Shown here piece after piece: positions 27,928 to 37,233 of a stretch of 64,000 nucleotides of DNA (positions within the stretch are counted from its first letter, which is position 1; each line of letters opens with the position of its first letter). The notes below the pieces were generated by a model, which was given only the letters and a program-made list of their open reading frames with translations, did no database searches and was not told where the DNA came from. The DNA is from an uncultured Alteromonadaceae bacterium. GTDB taxonomy: Bacteria; Pseudomonadota; Gammaproteobacteria; Enterobacterales; Alteromonadaceae. The stretch spans positions 310,001 through 374,000 of the forward strand of contig CANLWS010000006.1 of assembly GCA_947494925.1 (NCBI GenBank). Reading direction: 5' to 3'. The translations under genes and the position numbers were made by a program.

Positions 27928-30735
27928 TTACTTTGGTATAAACAACTTTTCGATTCTCTGCATCAATTGAGTATCTTCATTGCTTAACGGCCCGCATGAA
28001 ATAAACTGTTTAAGTAATGTATCCAGGTTTTGCGAGTCGCCTTTCTGTAATTTATTAGCCATCATCTGCAATTGAAGTTCCTGACGCTTTGCGCTATCCG
28101 CATCCGGTGATTCCCGCTCAGCAACAATTTCCATTTTTAAGACAATTTCTAGGCGTTGTTCGGAGTCTAGATCATCGTTTCGATTAAAACACTGACGCCA
28201 TTGATTTGGTAATTTTTCTATTTGATCTGGTAACCCATCTTCCTGCCCTGCTCTCAATGCCGCGAAAATATCGAGGTAGACCTGATATCGGCGTTGACTA
28301 TTCAGTTGCTCACGCTTGGTTGAAAGTTTCTCATTTAACCCATGCAATTTTTTCTGATATTTATCTTGTAATTTTCTCGGCAGACTTCGAACCAATTCAT
28401 CTATTTGACGAGCTGTAGAGCCTAATTCGTCAACGGAAGCTTTGTCCGAGGCATTCTCCATGGACACTTTATAGCTTTCCAGGGCGGCTGATATATTGTC
28501 TGATACCTGGTCGTTCTTTTGTTTGTTTTCAGCCTGCACCTCAGAACGTCTGGCAAATATTTTGTCGTTGATAGCCCGGAATAGCTGCCATAACTGACCA
28601 TCTTTCTTGCGCGCGCCTATGGGTACAGACTTCCATGCAGTCTGCAATTTCTTCGCTTGTTCAACGGCGTCAAAAACATCATCCTGGCTAAGCAGTATAT
28701 TGGCTTTATCGATTAACTTTTGTTTCTGCTCGGCATAATCATTGAACAAAGCTTGTTGCCTGACCTTGTGGGGAATTAGTGCAGTATTAAACGCCTCCTT
28801 CAACGACCCCATCTCTTTGTAGCCTACTTCGCCAATCTCTCGCCAGCGCAGTTGGACATCTGTCATGGTTTTTAAGAACACAGCATCTTGCATATTTTCA
28901 GAGTCCATTGATTTCAACTCATCAATAACCTTGCTTTTAGCATCTGCGTTTTTTGTTCTTTCAAGATTCACGGCTTCATAGTGTTTGCGACAGGGTTCGA
29001 ATGCTTGCTCGATTGCTTCATCAAACGCCGCATTGAGGGCATCGTCTGCTTCAGTATGCAGTTTCCCCAGGCTGTTCCATTCTTTGCGAAGGTGCTTGAC
29101 AGCAGCAGCCTGACTCTCAATATCCAGCGGTGTTGTTAATAAACTATTAGCTTCATCGAAAAGAGCCGGTTTACGTGGTTGAGCAACGTACTCTTGCCAA
29201 TCTCTGAGGTTCTCAATACTTTCTTTGGTCTTTTCGAATTGACGAATTAATCGGTTTTGATGGCTTTCGGGCAGTGCAGCATACCATTCGTTCACTCGCT
29301 GGTATAAACCCATAGCAGCTTTAAATTTTCCTTGCTCAACTAAGTTATCAATAGCCCTCATTTTATTTCGACATCTGGAAAAATCTTTTTCAAGCGTGTC
29401 TTTAATCTCTTTTATTGCACTTTTCCAAGCTTTAAATTGCGACTCCCATCGAACCCGCAAAGTATCAGGCCAATTTGAACGATAGTCTTGTAGCAATCCA
29501 TTCCAAAATTGCTTTTGGTCCTTGATATAGGCTTCACTTGCTTCTAATTGACTTTGCTCAGTGGGTAAACTCAGTTTTTCAAATTTATCCAGGAATTGTT
29601 TAGCTTGCTCGATAGCATGCTGAAATTCAGGCAGCCTTTGCAGCGTTGTATTGCTGCTATTAAGTGAATTAAATAAAGTTTCAATACGTTTTTGCAAATC
29701 AGCAGATAAACCTTGCTCACCTGGCGTGACCTCGTTTAAGCGCACTTTGAGCTGTTGAAGTAAGCCTTCGAATGTTTCAACCTGACCTATAGTGATTTCA
29801 CTTGCATCCTCTTGCAAGCTGAGTGCAATGTGTTCAAATGCTGTTTCCGCATCTTTTTCTAATGTATCAAGCTGCTCAGACAACATAGTTAACTGATTCT
29901 GCTTTTCCCACTCAGGTTTAAGTTGCGTCAGCCAGTCATCAAGACGTTGGCTAATCTCTTTATATTTTAGAGAAATCGACTCTTTTTTACTTCCATCCAG
30001 ATATTCAAAGTCTTTTTGAAGGCTCTCAAACTCTGCCTTAAGCTCTTGTCGAGCTTGATCCACATACCGAAAATCTGACTTATCTTTGAGTGCCAATAGT
30101 CTCGAAAGAATCAAGCTGACTTTTTGCTCGACTTCCCTCGGCTTGCTCTTAAGCAAATTAATATGGGCCAGTTTTTCTCTAGCCAATCGCAGAACATTAT
30201 CATCCTCAAGTCGCTTAACCACTTTATTCAATATTGATTCATCTTCAATATCTGTGAGCAGGGTTAGCTGAAGCTCAGGATTATTAGTTAAAAATAGAAA
30301 TTGTTTGGTAAGGTGTGGTTTATCTAATCTATGCAGAATATTAAGAGCAAGATCGGCATCCTGGTCTTTGACCCACGTCTGTTGCAAACACTTTTCGAGC
30401 AAGCCATTATTTTTACATTCCAATATAAAGGTACGTTTATCCTGTTGGTCTATCTTAAAACCATTTTCCGAAAACAGAGCACTTTCAACTACGGCCTGTG
30501 CTTTCTTCTTGACCCTGTCCTGCTTGGCGATTTCAGACATTTTGCTCCATAACGCAAAACTGTCGAGGCGCGATAGTGCCGCCAGACTAACGCGGGCATC
30601 CTCATCATTGAACGCAAGTTCGTGTAAATAGGATTTATGCTCAGCATTATCCGGATGAAGTGCTTCTATAGCTTTAATTCTTACTTGAGGATTTGGATCT
30701 TGATGTTTCGGACGAAAGAGGCGTTTAAAAATCAT
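27928..30735 (-). CDS. Large DUF349-repeat coiled-coil protein
   Basis: The 935-residue protein is rich in Gln, Glu, Lys and Leu and contains repeated DUF349 units: WKSAIKEIKDTLEKDF, LRKEWNSLGKLHTEADDALNAAFDEA, LRWREIGEVGYKE and WKSVPIGARKKDGQLWQLF. It has a HEAT-like N-terminus (PQVRIKAIEALHPD). There is no signal peptide, so it is probably cytoplasmic. Its function is unknown; DUF349 proteins look like extended helical scaffolds. ATG 30735 (MIFKRLFRPKHQ) is preferred over a start at 30753. It overlaps yeaC by 11 nt, indicating an operon. Confidence 0.85.
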   Translation of the reverse strand: MIFKRLFRPKHQDPNPQVRIKAIEALHPDNAEHKSYLHELAFNDEDARVSLAALSRLDSFALWSKMSEIAKQDRVKKKAQAVVESALFSENGFKIDQQDKRTFILECKNNGLLEKCLQQTWVKDQDADLALNILHRLDKPHLTKQFLFLTNNPELQLTLLTDIEDESILNKVVKRLEDDNVLRLAREKLAHINLLKSKPREVEQKVSLILSRLLALKDKSDFRYVDQARQELKAEFESLQKDFEYLDGSKKESISLKYKEISQRLDDWLTQLKPEWEKQNQLTMLSEQLDTLEKDAETAFEHIALSLQEDASEITIGQVETFEGLLQQLKVRLNEVTPGEQGLSADLQKRIETLFNSLNSSNTTLQRLPEFQHAIEQAKQFLDKFEKLSLPTEQSQLEASEAYIKDQKQFWNGLLQDYRSNWPDTLRVRWESQFKAWKSAIKEIKDTLEKDFSRCRNKMRAIDNLVEQGKFKAAMGLYQRVNEWYAALPESHQNRLIRQFEKTKESIENLRDWQEYVAQPRKPALFDEANSLLTTPLDIESQAAAVKHLRKEWNSLGKLHTEADDALNAAFDEAIEQAFEPCRKHYEAVNLERTKNADAKSKVIDELKSMDSENMQDAVFLKTMTDVQLRWREIGEVGYKEMGSLKEAFNTALIPHKVRQQALFNDYAEQKQKLIDKANILLSQDDVFDAVEQAKKLQTAWKSVPIGARKKDGQLWQLFRAINDKIFARRSEVQAENKQKNDQVSDNISAALESYKVSMENASDKASVDELGSTARQIDELVRSLPRKLQDKYQKKLHGLNEKLSTKREQLNSQRRYQVYLDIFAALRAGQEDGLPDQIEKLPNQWRQCFNRNDDLDSEQRLEIVLKMEIVAERESPDADSAKRQELQLQMMANKLQKGDSQNLDTLLKQFISCGPLSNEDTQLMQRIEKLFIPK

Positions 30736-31006
30736 GTTGCTTAAACCGTGCAATATTTTCCTGGTTTGAAAACTGTTGTTTTAATTCTTGTTTGCTTTTG
30801 TGCACTACTTCTCCAGATGAACCAACTGTCATATGCTGATCAGATCCGAGCACTTTAGATTGGTAAAGCAAAACTGCCTGCATAGTGCTTTCACGCTGTT
30901 GTTCAGACAATTTCAAGCCATCAGGCCATTTACCAGTTTCAATCGCAGACAACAGACGTTGATAAATTTCCGGCGTCATTGCAGCAACCAATGCTTCTGG
31001 ATTCAT
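30725..31006 (-). CDS. yeaC: YeaC-like DUF1315 protein
   Basis: The 93-residue protein matches the YeaC/DUF1315 family: a helical N-terminus (MTPEIYQRLLSAIETGKWPDG, LSEQQRESTMQAVLLYQ) and a polar tail. Its function is unknown. It starts directly after the zinc-ribbon gene stop and overlaps the DUF349 gene by 11 nt, so the three genes are probably one transcript. Confidence 0.85.
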   Translation of the reverse strand: MNPEALVAAMTPEIYQRLLSAIETGKWPDGLKLSEQQRESTMQAVLLYQSKVLGSDQHMTVGSSGEVVHKSKQELKQQFSNQENIARFKQHDF

Positions 31007-31333
31007 TTAATCTGCTCGCTTGTGAATGATAAGTCTGACTCTGTTGACAATGTACCAAACAAAGCCTACAACGGTGCAACCTATGGCAATAGTATGTTGC
31101 GTATCACCCGGTCGAACTCCTCCCCAATACATAAACCCAAACCCTCCAATAAACAACAACATAGCCAGCATGGATTGATTTTGAATACTCTGGGTTTTCT
31201 GGAATTTTTGCAGATTCTTCTTTCTGACGAGATCATCTGAATCGGCTTTGCCAACAGCAAAACCACAATGCTGACAAGCTTTCGCTTTGTCAGATATTTT
31301 CTTATTGCACGATGGGCAATTTGTCAGTGCCAT
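31007..31333 (-). CDS. Small zinc-ribbon membrane protein
   Basis: The 108-residue protein starts with a zinc-ribbon (CPSCNKKISDKAKACQHCG, four cysteines at about 6-24). A linker and two transmembrane helices follow (about 54-72 and 82-100). Such zinc-ribbon plus transmembrane proteins are widespread and uncharacterised. It is the first gene of the putative yeaC-DUF349 operon; its stop abuts the yeaC ATG. No specific function can be given. Confidence 0.8.
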   Translation of the reverse strand: MALTNCPSCNKKISDKAKACQHCGFAVGKADSDDLVRKKNLQKFQKTQSIQNQSMLAMLLFIGGFGFMYWGGVRPGDTQHTIAIGCTVVGFVWYIVNRVRLIIHKRAD

Positions 31334-31422
31334 TTACGACTCCATACACACGACTTTACTGCTTGTAATTGGGCAGAACTATAACCCAACACTTATCAAT
31401 TTAAAACTCTCTTCACACTCAG

Positions 31423-31445
31423 AAAAAACGCGGCCAAGCCGCGTT
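31423..31445 (-). terminator. Intrinsic terminator of the symporter gene
   Basis: AACGCGGC (31427-31434) and GCCGCGTT (31438-31445) form an 8-bp GC-rich stem with a 3-nt loop. On the minus strand the stem is followed by TTTT, directly after the symporter stop. Confidence 0.85.
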
Positions 31446-31453
31446 CTATAAGA

Positions 31454-33127
31454 TTATGAACGATGTTCCTTGTTAAAATCTTCCCAGTAATCCTTTACCG
31501 ACTCTTTCATTTCTTTACGCAACATCATAATGCCAAACAAGTTGGGCAATGTCATAACGACAATCGCCACAGCTGACAATGTCCAGACCAAAGTAGTGTC
31601 AGATACAGCTGCCCAGAAAAATCCAGCGCAGTAAACCACCCGATAAGGCATAACTGAGCGACTCCCCAGGAGATAGGTCATGGCCCTGTCACCATAATAA
31701 GACCAGGCAATGGCGGTGGAAAAAGCAAACAAGAGTAAGCCAACCGACACAATGTATTGGCCAAATTCCCCGAAGAACCCTTTGGTGAAGGCAACAGTCG
31801 TTAGTTTGGCAGAGTGGATCAAGGATTTACCCGATACCACTATGTTCTCTTTTTGAATTCCACCTTCAACAATATTCAGGGTTCCTGTAAATAAATCACC
31901 TTCTTCGCTCAGTGTATAAACTACATCATCAGCAAATGAGCGGGCATTTAGTACGGTAAAATCCTGACCTAATGCTTTACCAGCTACAATTTCAATACTA
32001 CCAGTGTATGGTTTAACCTCATGATCATCGTAGTTATTCAGATACTTGTACAATTGGGTTTTATCAGCATCATTTGACTCTTCGTATTTACCGGCAAGAA
32101 TAACCATGTCTGAACGATCAAACACATTTTGATGTTTTTCCTTCCAGACACCGGAGGACAGAATAACAAGTCCGGTCAATGTACAAATGATAATGGTATC
32201 GATAAATGGTTCTAGAATAGACACCATGCCCTCAGACACGGGTTCATCTGCTTTTGCCGCTGCGTGTGCAATAGGAGCAGAACCTTGACCAGCTTCATTA
32301 GAGAACAAGCCACGGTTTACGCCGCGGTTAAATGCATATGCAATAGATGCTCCCAGGAAGCCACCTGCTGCGGCAGATCCGGTAAACACATCCTGGATGA
32401 CAGATAGAAATGCTGGGCCGATGTTATCCAGGTTGGCGAAGATAACGGCAAAGGCGCCCACAATGTATAGCACTGCCATAAAGGGGACTATTTTGGACGT
32501 TACCGCCGCTATTCTCTGGATCCCGCCAAGAATGACCAATCCGAGCAACACAGCAAGTATGCCACCCACAATCATGGGATCAAAACCAAATGTCGCTTCG
32601 ATACTTGTAGCTATATTATTACTCTGCGGTAAATTCCCTGTCCCGAACGAACTGATAACGGTGGCGATTGCGAAGGCCACGGCTAACCATTTCATATTGA
32701 GCCTACGATCCATGTAATACATTGGACCGCCCGCCATGGTGCCATCTTCGGTTTTAACCCGGTATTTGTGAGACAAGGTAACTTCGACAAATTTTGTCGT
32801 CATACCTAAAAATGCGGTCGCCCACATCCAAAACAAAGCAGCTGGACCACCAAGAAATATAGCGAAAGCAACACCACCAATATTACCCGTACCAACCGTA
32901 CCTGAAAGCGCAGTTGTCAAGGCTCTGAAGTGAGTTGTATCACCTGGGTCATCCTTTTTATCATACTTACCTGTTACAACACGCCAGGCATGTTTGAAAT
33001 AACGTATTTGTGGAAACTTGAGATAGATTGTAAAAAACAAACCGACACCAAGTAAAACATACGGGAACCAAGCTGCCCCGCCTAAGAAACTGTCAAACAG
33101 TTTCAATAAATCATGAAATGATTCCAA
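31454..33127 (-). CDS. AGCS family sodium:alanine/glycine symporter with an enlarged soluble loop
   Basis: The 557-residue inner-membrane protein has family signatures: [35 protein letters not shown], and the [23 protein letters not shown] motif that forms part of the amino-acid site. It should import alanine or glycine with sodium. A hydrophilic segment of roughly 110 residues (about 330-445) sits between transmembrane helices near [12 protein letters not shown] and [25 protein letters not shown]; classical members have only a short loop there. The loop is beta-rich in appearance and lies on the side predicted to be outside, but I cannot fix topology by eye. Confidence 0.9.
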   Translation of the reverse strand: MESFHDLLKLFDSFLGGAAWFPYVLLGVGLFFTIYLKFPQIRYFKHAWRVVTGKYDKKDDPGDTTHFRALTTALSGTVGTGNIGGVAFAIFLGGPAALFWMWATAFLGMTTKFVEVTLSHKYRVKTEDGTMAGGPMYYMDRRLNMKWLAVAFAIATVISSFGTGNLPQSNNIATSIEATFGFDPMIVGGILAVLLGLVILGGIQRIAAVTSKIVPFMAVLYIVGAFAVIFANLDNIGPAFLSVIQDVFTGSAAAGGFLGASIAYAFNRGVNRGLFSNEAGQGSAPIAHAAAKADEPVSEGMVSILEPFIDTIIICTLTGLVILSSGVWKEKHQNVFDRSDMVILAGKYEESNDADKTQLYKYLNNYDDHEVKPYTGSIEIVAGKALGQDFTVLNARSFADDVVYTLSEEGDLFTGTLNIVEGGIQKENIVVSGKSLIHSAKLTTVAFTKGFFGEFGQYIVSVGLLLFAFSTAIAWSYYGDRAMTYLLGSRSVMPYRVVYCAGFFWAAVSDTTLVWTLSAVAIVVMTLPNLFGIMMLRKEMKESVKDYWEDFNKEHRS

Positions 33128-33176
33128 TCTATTCCCCTTTTTTTATTGTTTTTAACTATTCTGAAATTGCCCAACT

Positions 33177-34307
33177 TTATGTACGCAATTGCTCCACAAC
33201 ACTATTGATTGCTACCAAAACATCTTCACCTAATTGTTTACAACGTACAGGTGACCAACCAAATGCCGGATCCGGCAGCAAATTATTATCTTTAAACGGC
33301 ATTTCTAACGTATATGAAAGACAATTGTAACGTTGGCAGACTGCATTTGATGCAACGGTCAGATTTGCTTCTCCCGGTTTATCTTTCGGGTAGCCATATT
33401 CATCCTGAAACTCAGGAGAAACCAGCAGTAGAGCCTGTTTAAAACTGTTTTCTAAATATTCCATTCGCGCATCATATGAAGGTACGCCTTCGCTACCAGC
33501 CACGAAATTATATGGAAGTGCTTCGTCGCCATGCACATCCAGATACATATCTACGCCTGTTTGCTGCATTTTTTCCATGACATAGAATACTTCCGGGCTT
33601 TTCTGCAGAGATGGCTCTGCCCACTCGCGATTTAAATTAGTCCCGACAGCATTTGTTCGCAAATGGCCGCGAACACTCCCGTCAGGGTTCATATTGGGAA
33701 CCACGTAAAAAACGGCCTTATCCAATAATCGCCTTGCCACGCCATCGTCCTCATCCAGCAAACGCTCCAGCAGGCCTTCAATCAGCCATTCTGCCATGGT
33801 TTCGCCGGGGTGCTGACGCGCAGTTATCCAGACAACCATTTTTCCTTCGTCGGCTTGACCGATTTGTAACACAGAAATGTCCCTGCCATCCAGTGTCTCG
33901 CCTAAGAACTCCAATTTACAATCAAATGCAGTTTGTGCCGAGGCCAGTAAATCTGAATGCCGTTCATAACTGTAGGGGGCGAAATACGCATAATAGGTAT
34001 GTTCATACTCAGGTGTATGTTCAATAGTCAAATTGTCGCCATCGAAGGTAGTATCTACTCTGAACCATTCTTCCCGGTCGTAAGATGCTACAGCTTGATA
34101 ATCTTTCCAGCCGTCTGGATAAGCTGAGTTTTTGAGATCACTGATGACAATGGAATGGCTGGTCAAAGGTTGGCTATCCAGTTTGAAATAAAACCATTGG
34201 CTGAAATCAGAAAGGTTGTCTTTGTTAATGCTTAGCTTGATATTGTCAGGCGACGTTGCCTCGATGACACGAATATTCCCACCATCGAAATTGCTACTGA
34301 TTCTCAT
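33177..34307 (-). CDS. M14 family carboxypeptidase, cytosolic (CCP) type
   Basis: The 376-residue protein has an N-terminal beta-sandwich domain (about 1-120) typical of bacterial M14 peptidases related to eukaryotic cytosolic carboxypeptidases, then the zinc peptidase domain. Zinc ligands are in ARQHPGETMAEW (His and Glu) and LDVHGDE (His); the catalytic glutamate should be in SYTLEMPFK. There is no signal peptide. It probably removes C-terminal residues, perhaps acidic ones as related enzymes do; the substrate is unknown. It is downstream of no obvious partner gene. Confidence 0.88.
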   Translation of the reverse strand: MRISSNFDGGNIRVIEATSPDNIKLSINKDNLSDFSQWFYFKLDSQPLTSHSIVISDLKNSAYPDGWKDYQAVASYDREEWFRVDTTFDGDNLTIEHTPEYEHTYYAYFAPYSYERHSDLLASAQTAFDCKLEFLGETLDGRDISVLQIGQADEGKMVVWITARQHPGETMAEWLIEGLLERLLDEDDGVARRLLDKAVFYVVPNMNPDGSVRGHLRTNAVGTNLNREWAEPSLQKSPEVFYVMEKMQQTGVDMYLDVHGDEALPYNFVAGSEGVPSYDARMEYLENSFKQALLLVSPEFQDEYGYPKDKPGEANLTVASNAVCQRYNCLSYTLEMPFKDNNLLPDPAFGWSPVRCKQLGEDVLVAINSVVEQLRT

Positions 34308-34379
34308 CTATTGAGGTTCCAAAAAAATTTTGAATTAGAAATGACGGCGTTAATCTACCACAAACCAATCACAATTAAA

Positions 34380-34883
34380 TTAATTGCTATTTAAATAATT
34401 CGTCAGTTTTAAGCCCAATGCTGTGCTATACCCAAACGAACGAGCGACTACTTTACTTTCCCGATCAAGCAAGTAGTAAGAGGGATATCCCTGAATCTGA
34501 AATTTGTCTTTGAGAGTATCTGTTCCAAGAAGTACTTCTCCTGTCACCTCGTTTTGTAAAACGAAATTTTCTACTTCATTCTTATTTCGATAATCTAATG
34601 CCACTCTGACAACGTGCAGATCATCCGAGGAAAGATAATCCAGATTATTAATACTCAATTTGCAGATATTGCACCAGGGCGCAAAGAAATAAACCAAAGT
34701 GCGTTTACCTGGTTGAGCAATAGATGAGGTATGCCCGGATAGACTGACTAGCACTTGATTTTCTACTGACGTGTTTCCATCGCTTGATAACATATGACGT
34801 GTCTGCCACGCACTTATCCCTAGCACAACTAATCCTATAATTGCCACGTCTCGCAGTACAACTAACGCTTTTTTCTTATTCAA
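34380..34883 (-). CDS. TlpA-like thioredoxin-fold protein, membrane-anchored
   Basis: The 167-residue protein has one N-terminal transmembrane helix (about 9-26) and a thioredoxin fold with the redox motif WCNIC in FFAPWCNICKLS, plus the cis-proline region GYPSYYLLD. It should face the periplasm as a thiol reductase or thiol-disulfide exchange protein. No cytochrome c maturation genes are nearby, so its partner is unknown. Confidence 0.86.
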   Translation of the reverse strand: MNKKKALVVLRDVAIIGLVVLGISAWQTRHMLSSDGNTSVENQVLVSLSGHTSSIAQPGKRTLVYFFAPWCNICKLSINNLDYLSSDDLHVVRVALDYRNKNEVENFVLQNEVTGEVLLGTDTLKDKFQIQGYPSYYLLDRESKVVARSFGYSTALGLKLTNYLNSN

Positions 34884-34955
34884 CTTATACCCTGGTTGTC
34901 GTTTTAGATTACTCTTTGTTGATTAAACCGGTTAAATCTCACTTTAATTACAATA

Positions 34956-34975
34956 AAGCCCGCATTAGCGGGCTT
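34956..34975 (-). terminator. Terminator downstream of gapB
   Basis: AAGCCCGC (34956-34963) and GCGGGCTT (34968-34975) pair around ATTA. On the minus strand this is followed by TATTGTAATT, a weak T-tract. It lies 22 nt after the gapB stop. Confidence 0.7.
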
Positions 34976-34997
34976 CATTTAAAGAAGTTTAGGCTGT

Positions 34998-36446
34998 TTA
35001 CTTTGCCGGTATCAATGGATAGGTCAATCCAGCCATTTCCTCAACAACACGCATAACCTGGCAACTATAACCGAATTCGTTGTCATACCACACATAAAGT
35101 GTGGCGCGATTTCCGGCCACGATCGTAGCCTGTGAATCCATAACTGCTGCAGAACGCGTTCCTACCAGATCTGTAGATACTATCTCTTTCGAAGAAGTAA
35201 ACTCAATTTGGTGCTGTAAGTCCGAAAACAGTGCAACTTCATGCATATAGTTGTTTATTTCTTCTACATCAGTAGTTGTCTGCAGATTCAGATTAAGGAT
35301 TGCCATTGACACATTTGGTGTAGGTACCCTTATCGCATTACCTGTCAATTTGCCTTCTAATTTCGGGTAAGCTTTGGCGACCGCCTTGGCTGCACCGGTT
35401 TCAGTGATAACCATATTCAACGAAGCACTGCGTCCACGTCTGTCAGCCTTGTGGAAGTTATCAATAAGGTTCTGGTCATTGGTAAACGAATGCACTGTCT
35501 CAACATGGCCATCGTTAATGCCAAATTTCTCATCGATCGCTTTCAACACAGGTGTAATAGCATTGGTTGTACAACTTGCCGCAGACAAAATATTATCGGA
35601 AGGCAATATGTCAGAATGGTTCACACCCTGTACGATATTTTTAATATCACCTTTACCGGGTGCGGTTAACAACGCCTTACTGGTCCCTTTGGCTTTTAAA
35701 TGTAAACCAAGTCCATCGCGGTCGCGCCACATCCCTGTATTGTCGATTACTATTGCATTATGAATGCCGAACTGTTCGTAATCCACTTCATCAGGACTGT
35801 TGGCATATATAACCTGAATAAAAGAGCCATTTGCTTTTAACGCATTACGTTCATGATCAATCGTAATACTGCCGTTGAAAGGCCCGTGAACAGAATCTCT
35901 CCTCAGCAGACTGGCGCGTTTTTCCAAATCGCCTTCACGGCCGCCTCGCACAACAATAGCACGCAATCTAAGCTTATTATTTTTGCCTTGTCTTTCAATC
36001 AACAACCTTGCTAACAAGCGGCCAATACGGCCAAATCCATAAAGTACTACATCTTGTGCGGGGTGCTCATCTTTCTTATCCAGTACGTCAACTAATTCAC
36101 GACGCAAATAGGTATCAATATCCAGTTCGGCATTCTCATTTTCATAATGATACGCATAGGCGAGTTTACCAAGGTCAACTTCTGCAGGAGCCAGAGTCAT
36201 TTTGCTCATCGCTTCCAGGAGAGGCCAACTTTCACGAAGTCTGAGTTTGTTTCCTCTGTGCAGTCTGACTGTGCGGTGTGCTTTAATAATGTCAATGGCA
36301 CTAGCACCGAGTAAGGGGCGACCAAACACTGAGATTTCAACGGCTTGATCCCGATATAACTTGCCTAGCAACGGCTGCATCATCTCTGCATATTCTTGCC
36401 GTTCCTGCCAACTGCTTAGCAATTCCTGTTCTAGTTGTTGATTCAT
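34998..36446 (-). CDS. gapB: Long GapB-type glyceraldehyde-3-phosphate dehydrogenase
   Basis: The 482-residue protein is longer than standard GAPDH (about 330). An N-terminal helical extension of roughly 125 residues precedes the Rossmann domain (VVLYGFGRIGRLLARLL). The catalytic cysteine is in SAASCTTNAITP and the substrate-binding regions HSFTNDQNLIDN and YDNEFGYSCQV are present. This form occurs beside a classical gapA in marine gammaproteobacteria and pseudomonads and is thought to serve gluconeogenesis, perhaps with NADP. ATG 36446, with AGAAGG upstream, is preferred over an in-frame codon at 36479. A perfect HexR palindrome lies about 250 nt upstream. Confidence 0.88.
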   Translation of the reverse strand: MNQQLEQELLSSWQERQEYAEMMQPLLGKLYRDQAVEISVFGRPLLGASAIDIIKAHRTVRLHRGNKLRLRESWPLLEAMSKMTLAPAEVDLGKLAYAYHYENENAELDIDTYLRRELVDVLDKKDEHPAQDVVLYGFGRIGRLLARLLIERQGKNNKLRLRAIVVRGGREGDLEKRASLLRRDSVHGPFNGSITIDHERNALKANGSFIQVIYANSPDEVDYEQFGIHNAIVIDNTGMWRDRDGLGLHLKAKGTSKALLTAPGKGDIKNIVQGVNHSDILPSDNILSAASCTTNAITPVLKAIDEKFGINDGHVETVHSFTNDQNLIDNFHKADRRGRSASLNMVITETGAAKAVAKAYPKLEGKLTGNAIRVPTPNVSMAILNLNLQTTTDVEEINNYMHEVALFSDLQHQIEFTSSKEIVSTDLVGTRSAAVMDSQATIVAGNRATLYVWYDNEFGYSCQVMRVVEEMAGLTYPLIPAK

Positions 36447-36778
36447 GGTTTTAGCCTTCTGGTATTTTGTAGGATACAAAAAGTAAATAATGAGTACTTT
36501 CCAACGGCATACGCCAGCGAAAGCGGCGCTATTCTAATGAATACGAGGGCTTGCGCCAAATTGTCACAAATTTACAGATAAGTGGCGGCAAGCGATTTCA
36601 AATAAAGAAGTGTCTGTATGATTTCGTCAAAAACAGTTCAATATGCTCTTTTTTTGTCAAATTTAATAAACCATTGACGTTTTGTGGATAGGTTTTGTAA
36701 TTCCATTACAGAAAATAAATACAAATTAATTTCGTATTTCACGCTTTACAGGCTAAAAAAGCGCCAAAATAGTAAAAA
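36447..36778 (-). promoter_or_regulatory. 332-nt gapB upstream region
   Basis: No convincing gene lies here. It is AT-rich, holds the HexR palindrome at 36696-36710 and, on the minus strand, a TTGACA-like hexamer (36660-36655), without a clear matching -10. It probably contains the gapB promoter and a long leader. Confidence 0.55.
36696..36710. promoter_or_regulatory. HexR operator upstream of gapB
   Basis: TGTAATTCCATTACA is a perfect palindrome of the HexR consensus form TGTAAT-N3-ATTACA. It lies upstream of the candidate gapB promoter rather than over it, a position that would suit activation more than repression. HexR itself is encoded in this window. Confidence 0.8.
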
Positions 36779-37162
36779 CTACACTTTTTCAAATTTTACT
36801 GAGACTGAATTAACGCAATACCGCTGCCCGGTTGGCAAGGGACCATCTTCGAACACATGGCCTAAATGAGCTTCACAATGTTTACAGACAATTTCAGTAC
36901 GTTGCATTCCGAGGCTATTGTCAGGCCGATATTCGACATTTTTATTGCTGCTTTGTGCTTTAAAGGATGGCCAACCACATCCGGAATCAAACTTGTCGTC
37001 AGATGTAAACAGAACGGCATTGCAGCAAGTGCAGTGATAGTCACCTGATTCTTTGTTATTTAATAATGTGCCTGTGTAAGGTCGTTCCGTACCTTGCTGT
37101 CGACATACTCGGAATTCTTCGTCCGTTAAACGATCGCGCCATTCCTGTTCGGTTAGTTTCAA
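36779..37162 (-). CDS. msrB: Peptide-methionine (R)-S-oxide reductase
   Basis: The 127-residue enzyme reduces methionine-R-sulfoxide in proteins. The zinc CxxC pairs are CTCC and CKHC, GCGWPSF is present, and the catalytic cysteine is in [12 protein letters not shown] choose a TTG start at 37162 because GGAG sits 6 nt upstream and the N-terminus then matches other MsrB proteins. The frame extends four codons further to 37174, but that start would lie against the terminator stem of gnd with no ribosome-binding site. Confidence 0.93.
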   Translation of the reverse strand: MKLTEQEWRDRLTDEEFRVCRQQGTERPYTGTLLNNKESGDYHCTCCNAVLFTSDDKFDSGCGWPSFKAQSSNKNVEYRPDNSLGMQRTEIVCKHCEAHLGHVFEDGPLPTGQRYCVNSVSVKFEKV

Positions 37163-37177
37163 CTTTGGCTCCAATAA

Positions 37178-37201
37178 AAAAGACGACTATTGTCGTCTTT
37201 T
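37178..37201. terminator. Intrinsic terminator between gnd and msrB
   Basis: AAAAGACGAC (37178-37187) and GTCGTCTTTT (37192-37201) form a 10-bp stem with a TATT loop and T-runs on both strands. It ends gnd transcription and lies only about 15 nt upstream of the msrB start. Confidence 0.85.
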
Positions 37202-37233
37202 ATAGCAAAGTTTCGTAGGTAATGGATCACCTC

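Noticed and set aside
33653-34027. Open frame of 124 codons opposite the M14 carboxypeptidase
   Set aside because: Basic, low-complexity shadow product within a well-supported gene.
36684-36869. Plus-strand open frame of 61 codons upstream of gapB
   Set aside because: It runs from regulatory sequence into msrB antisense and has no ribosome-binding site.
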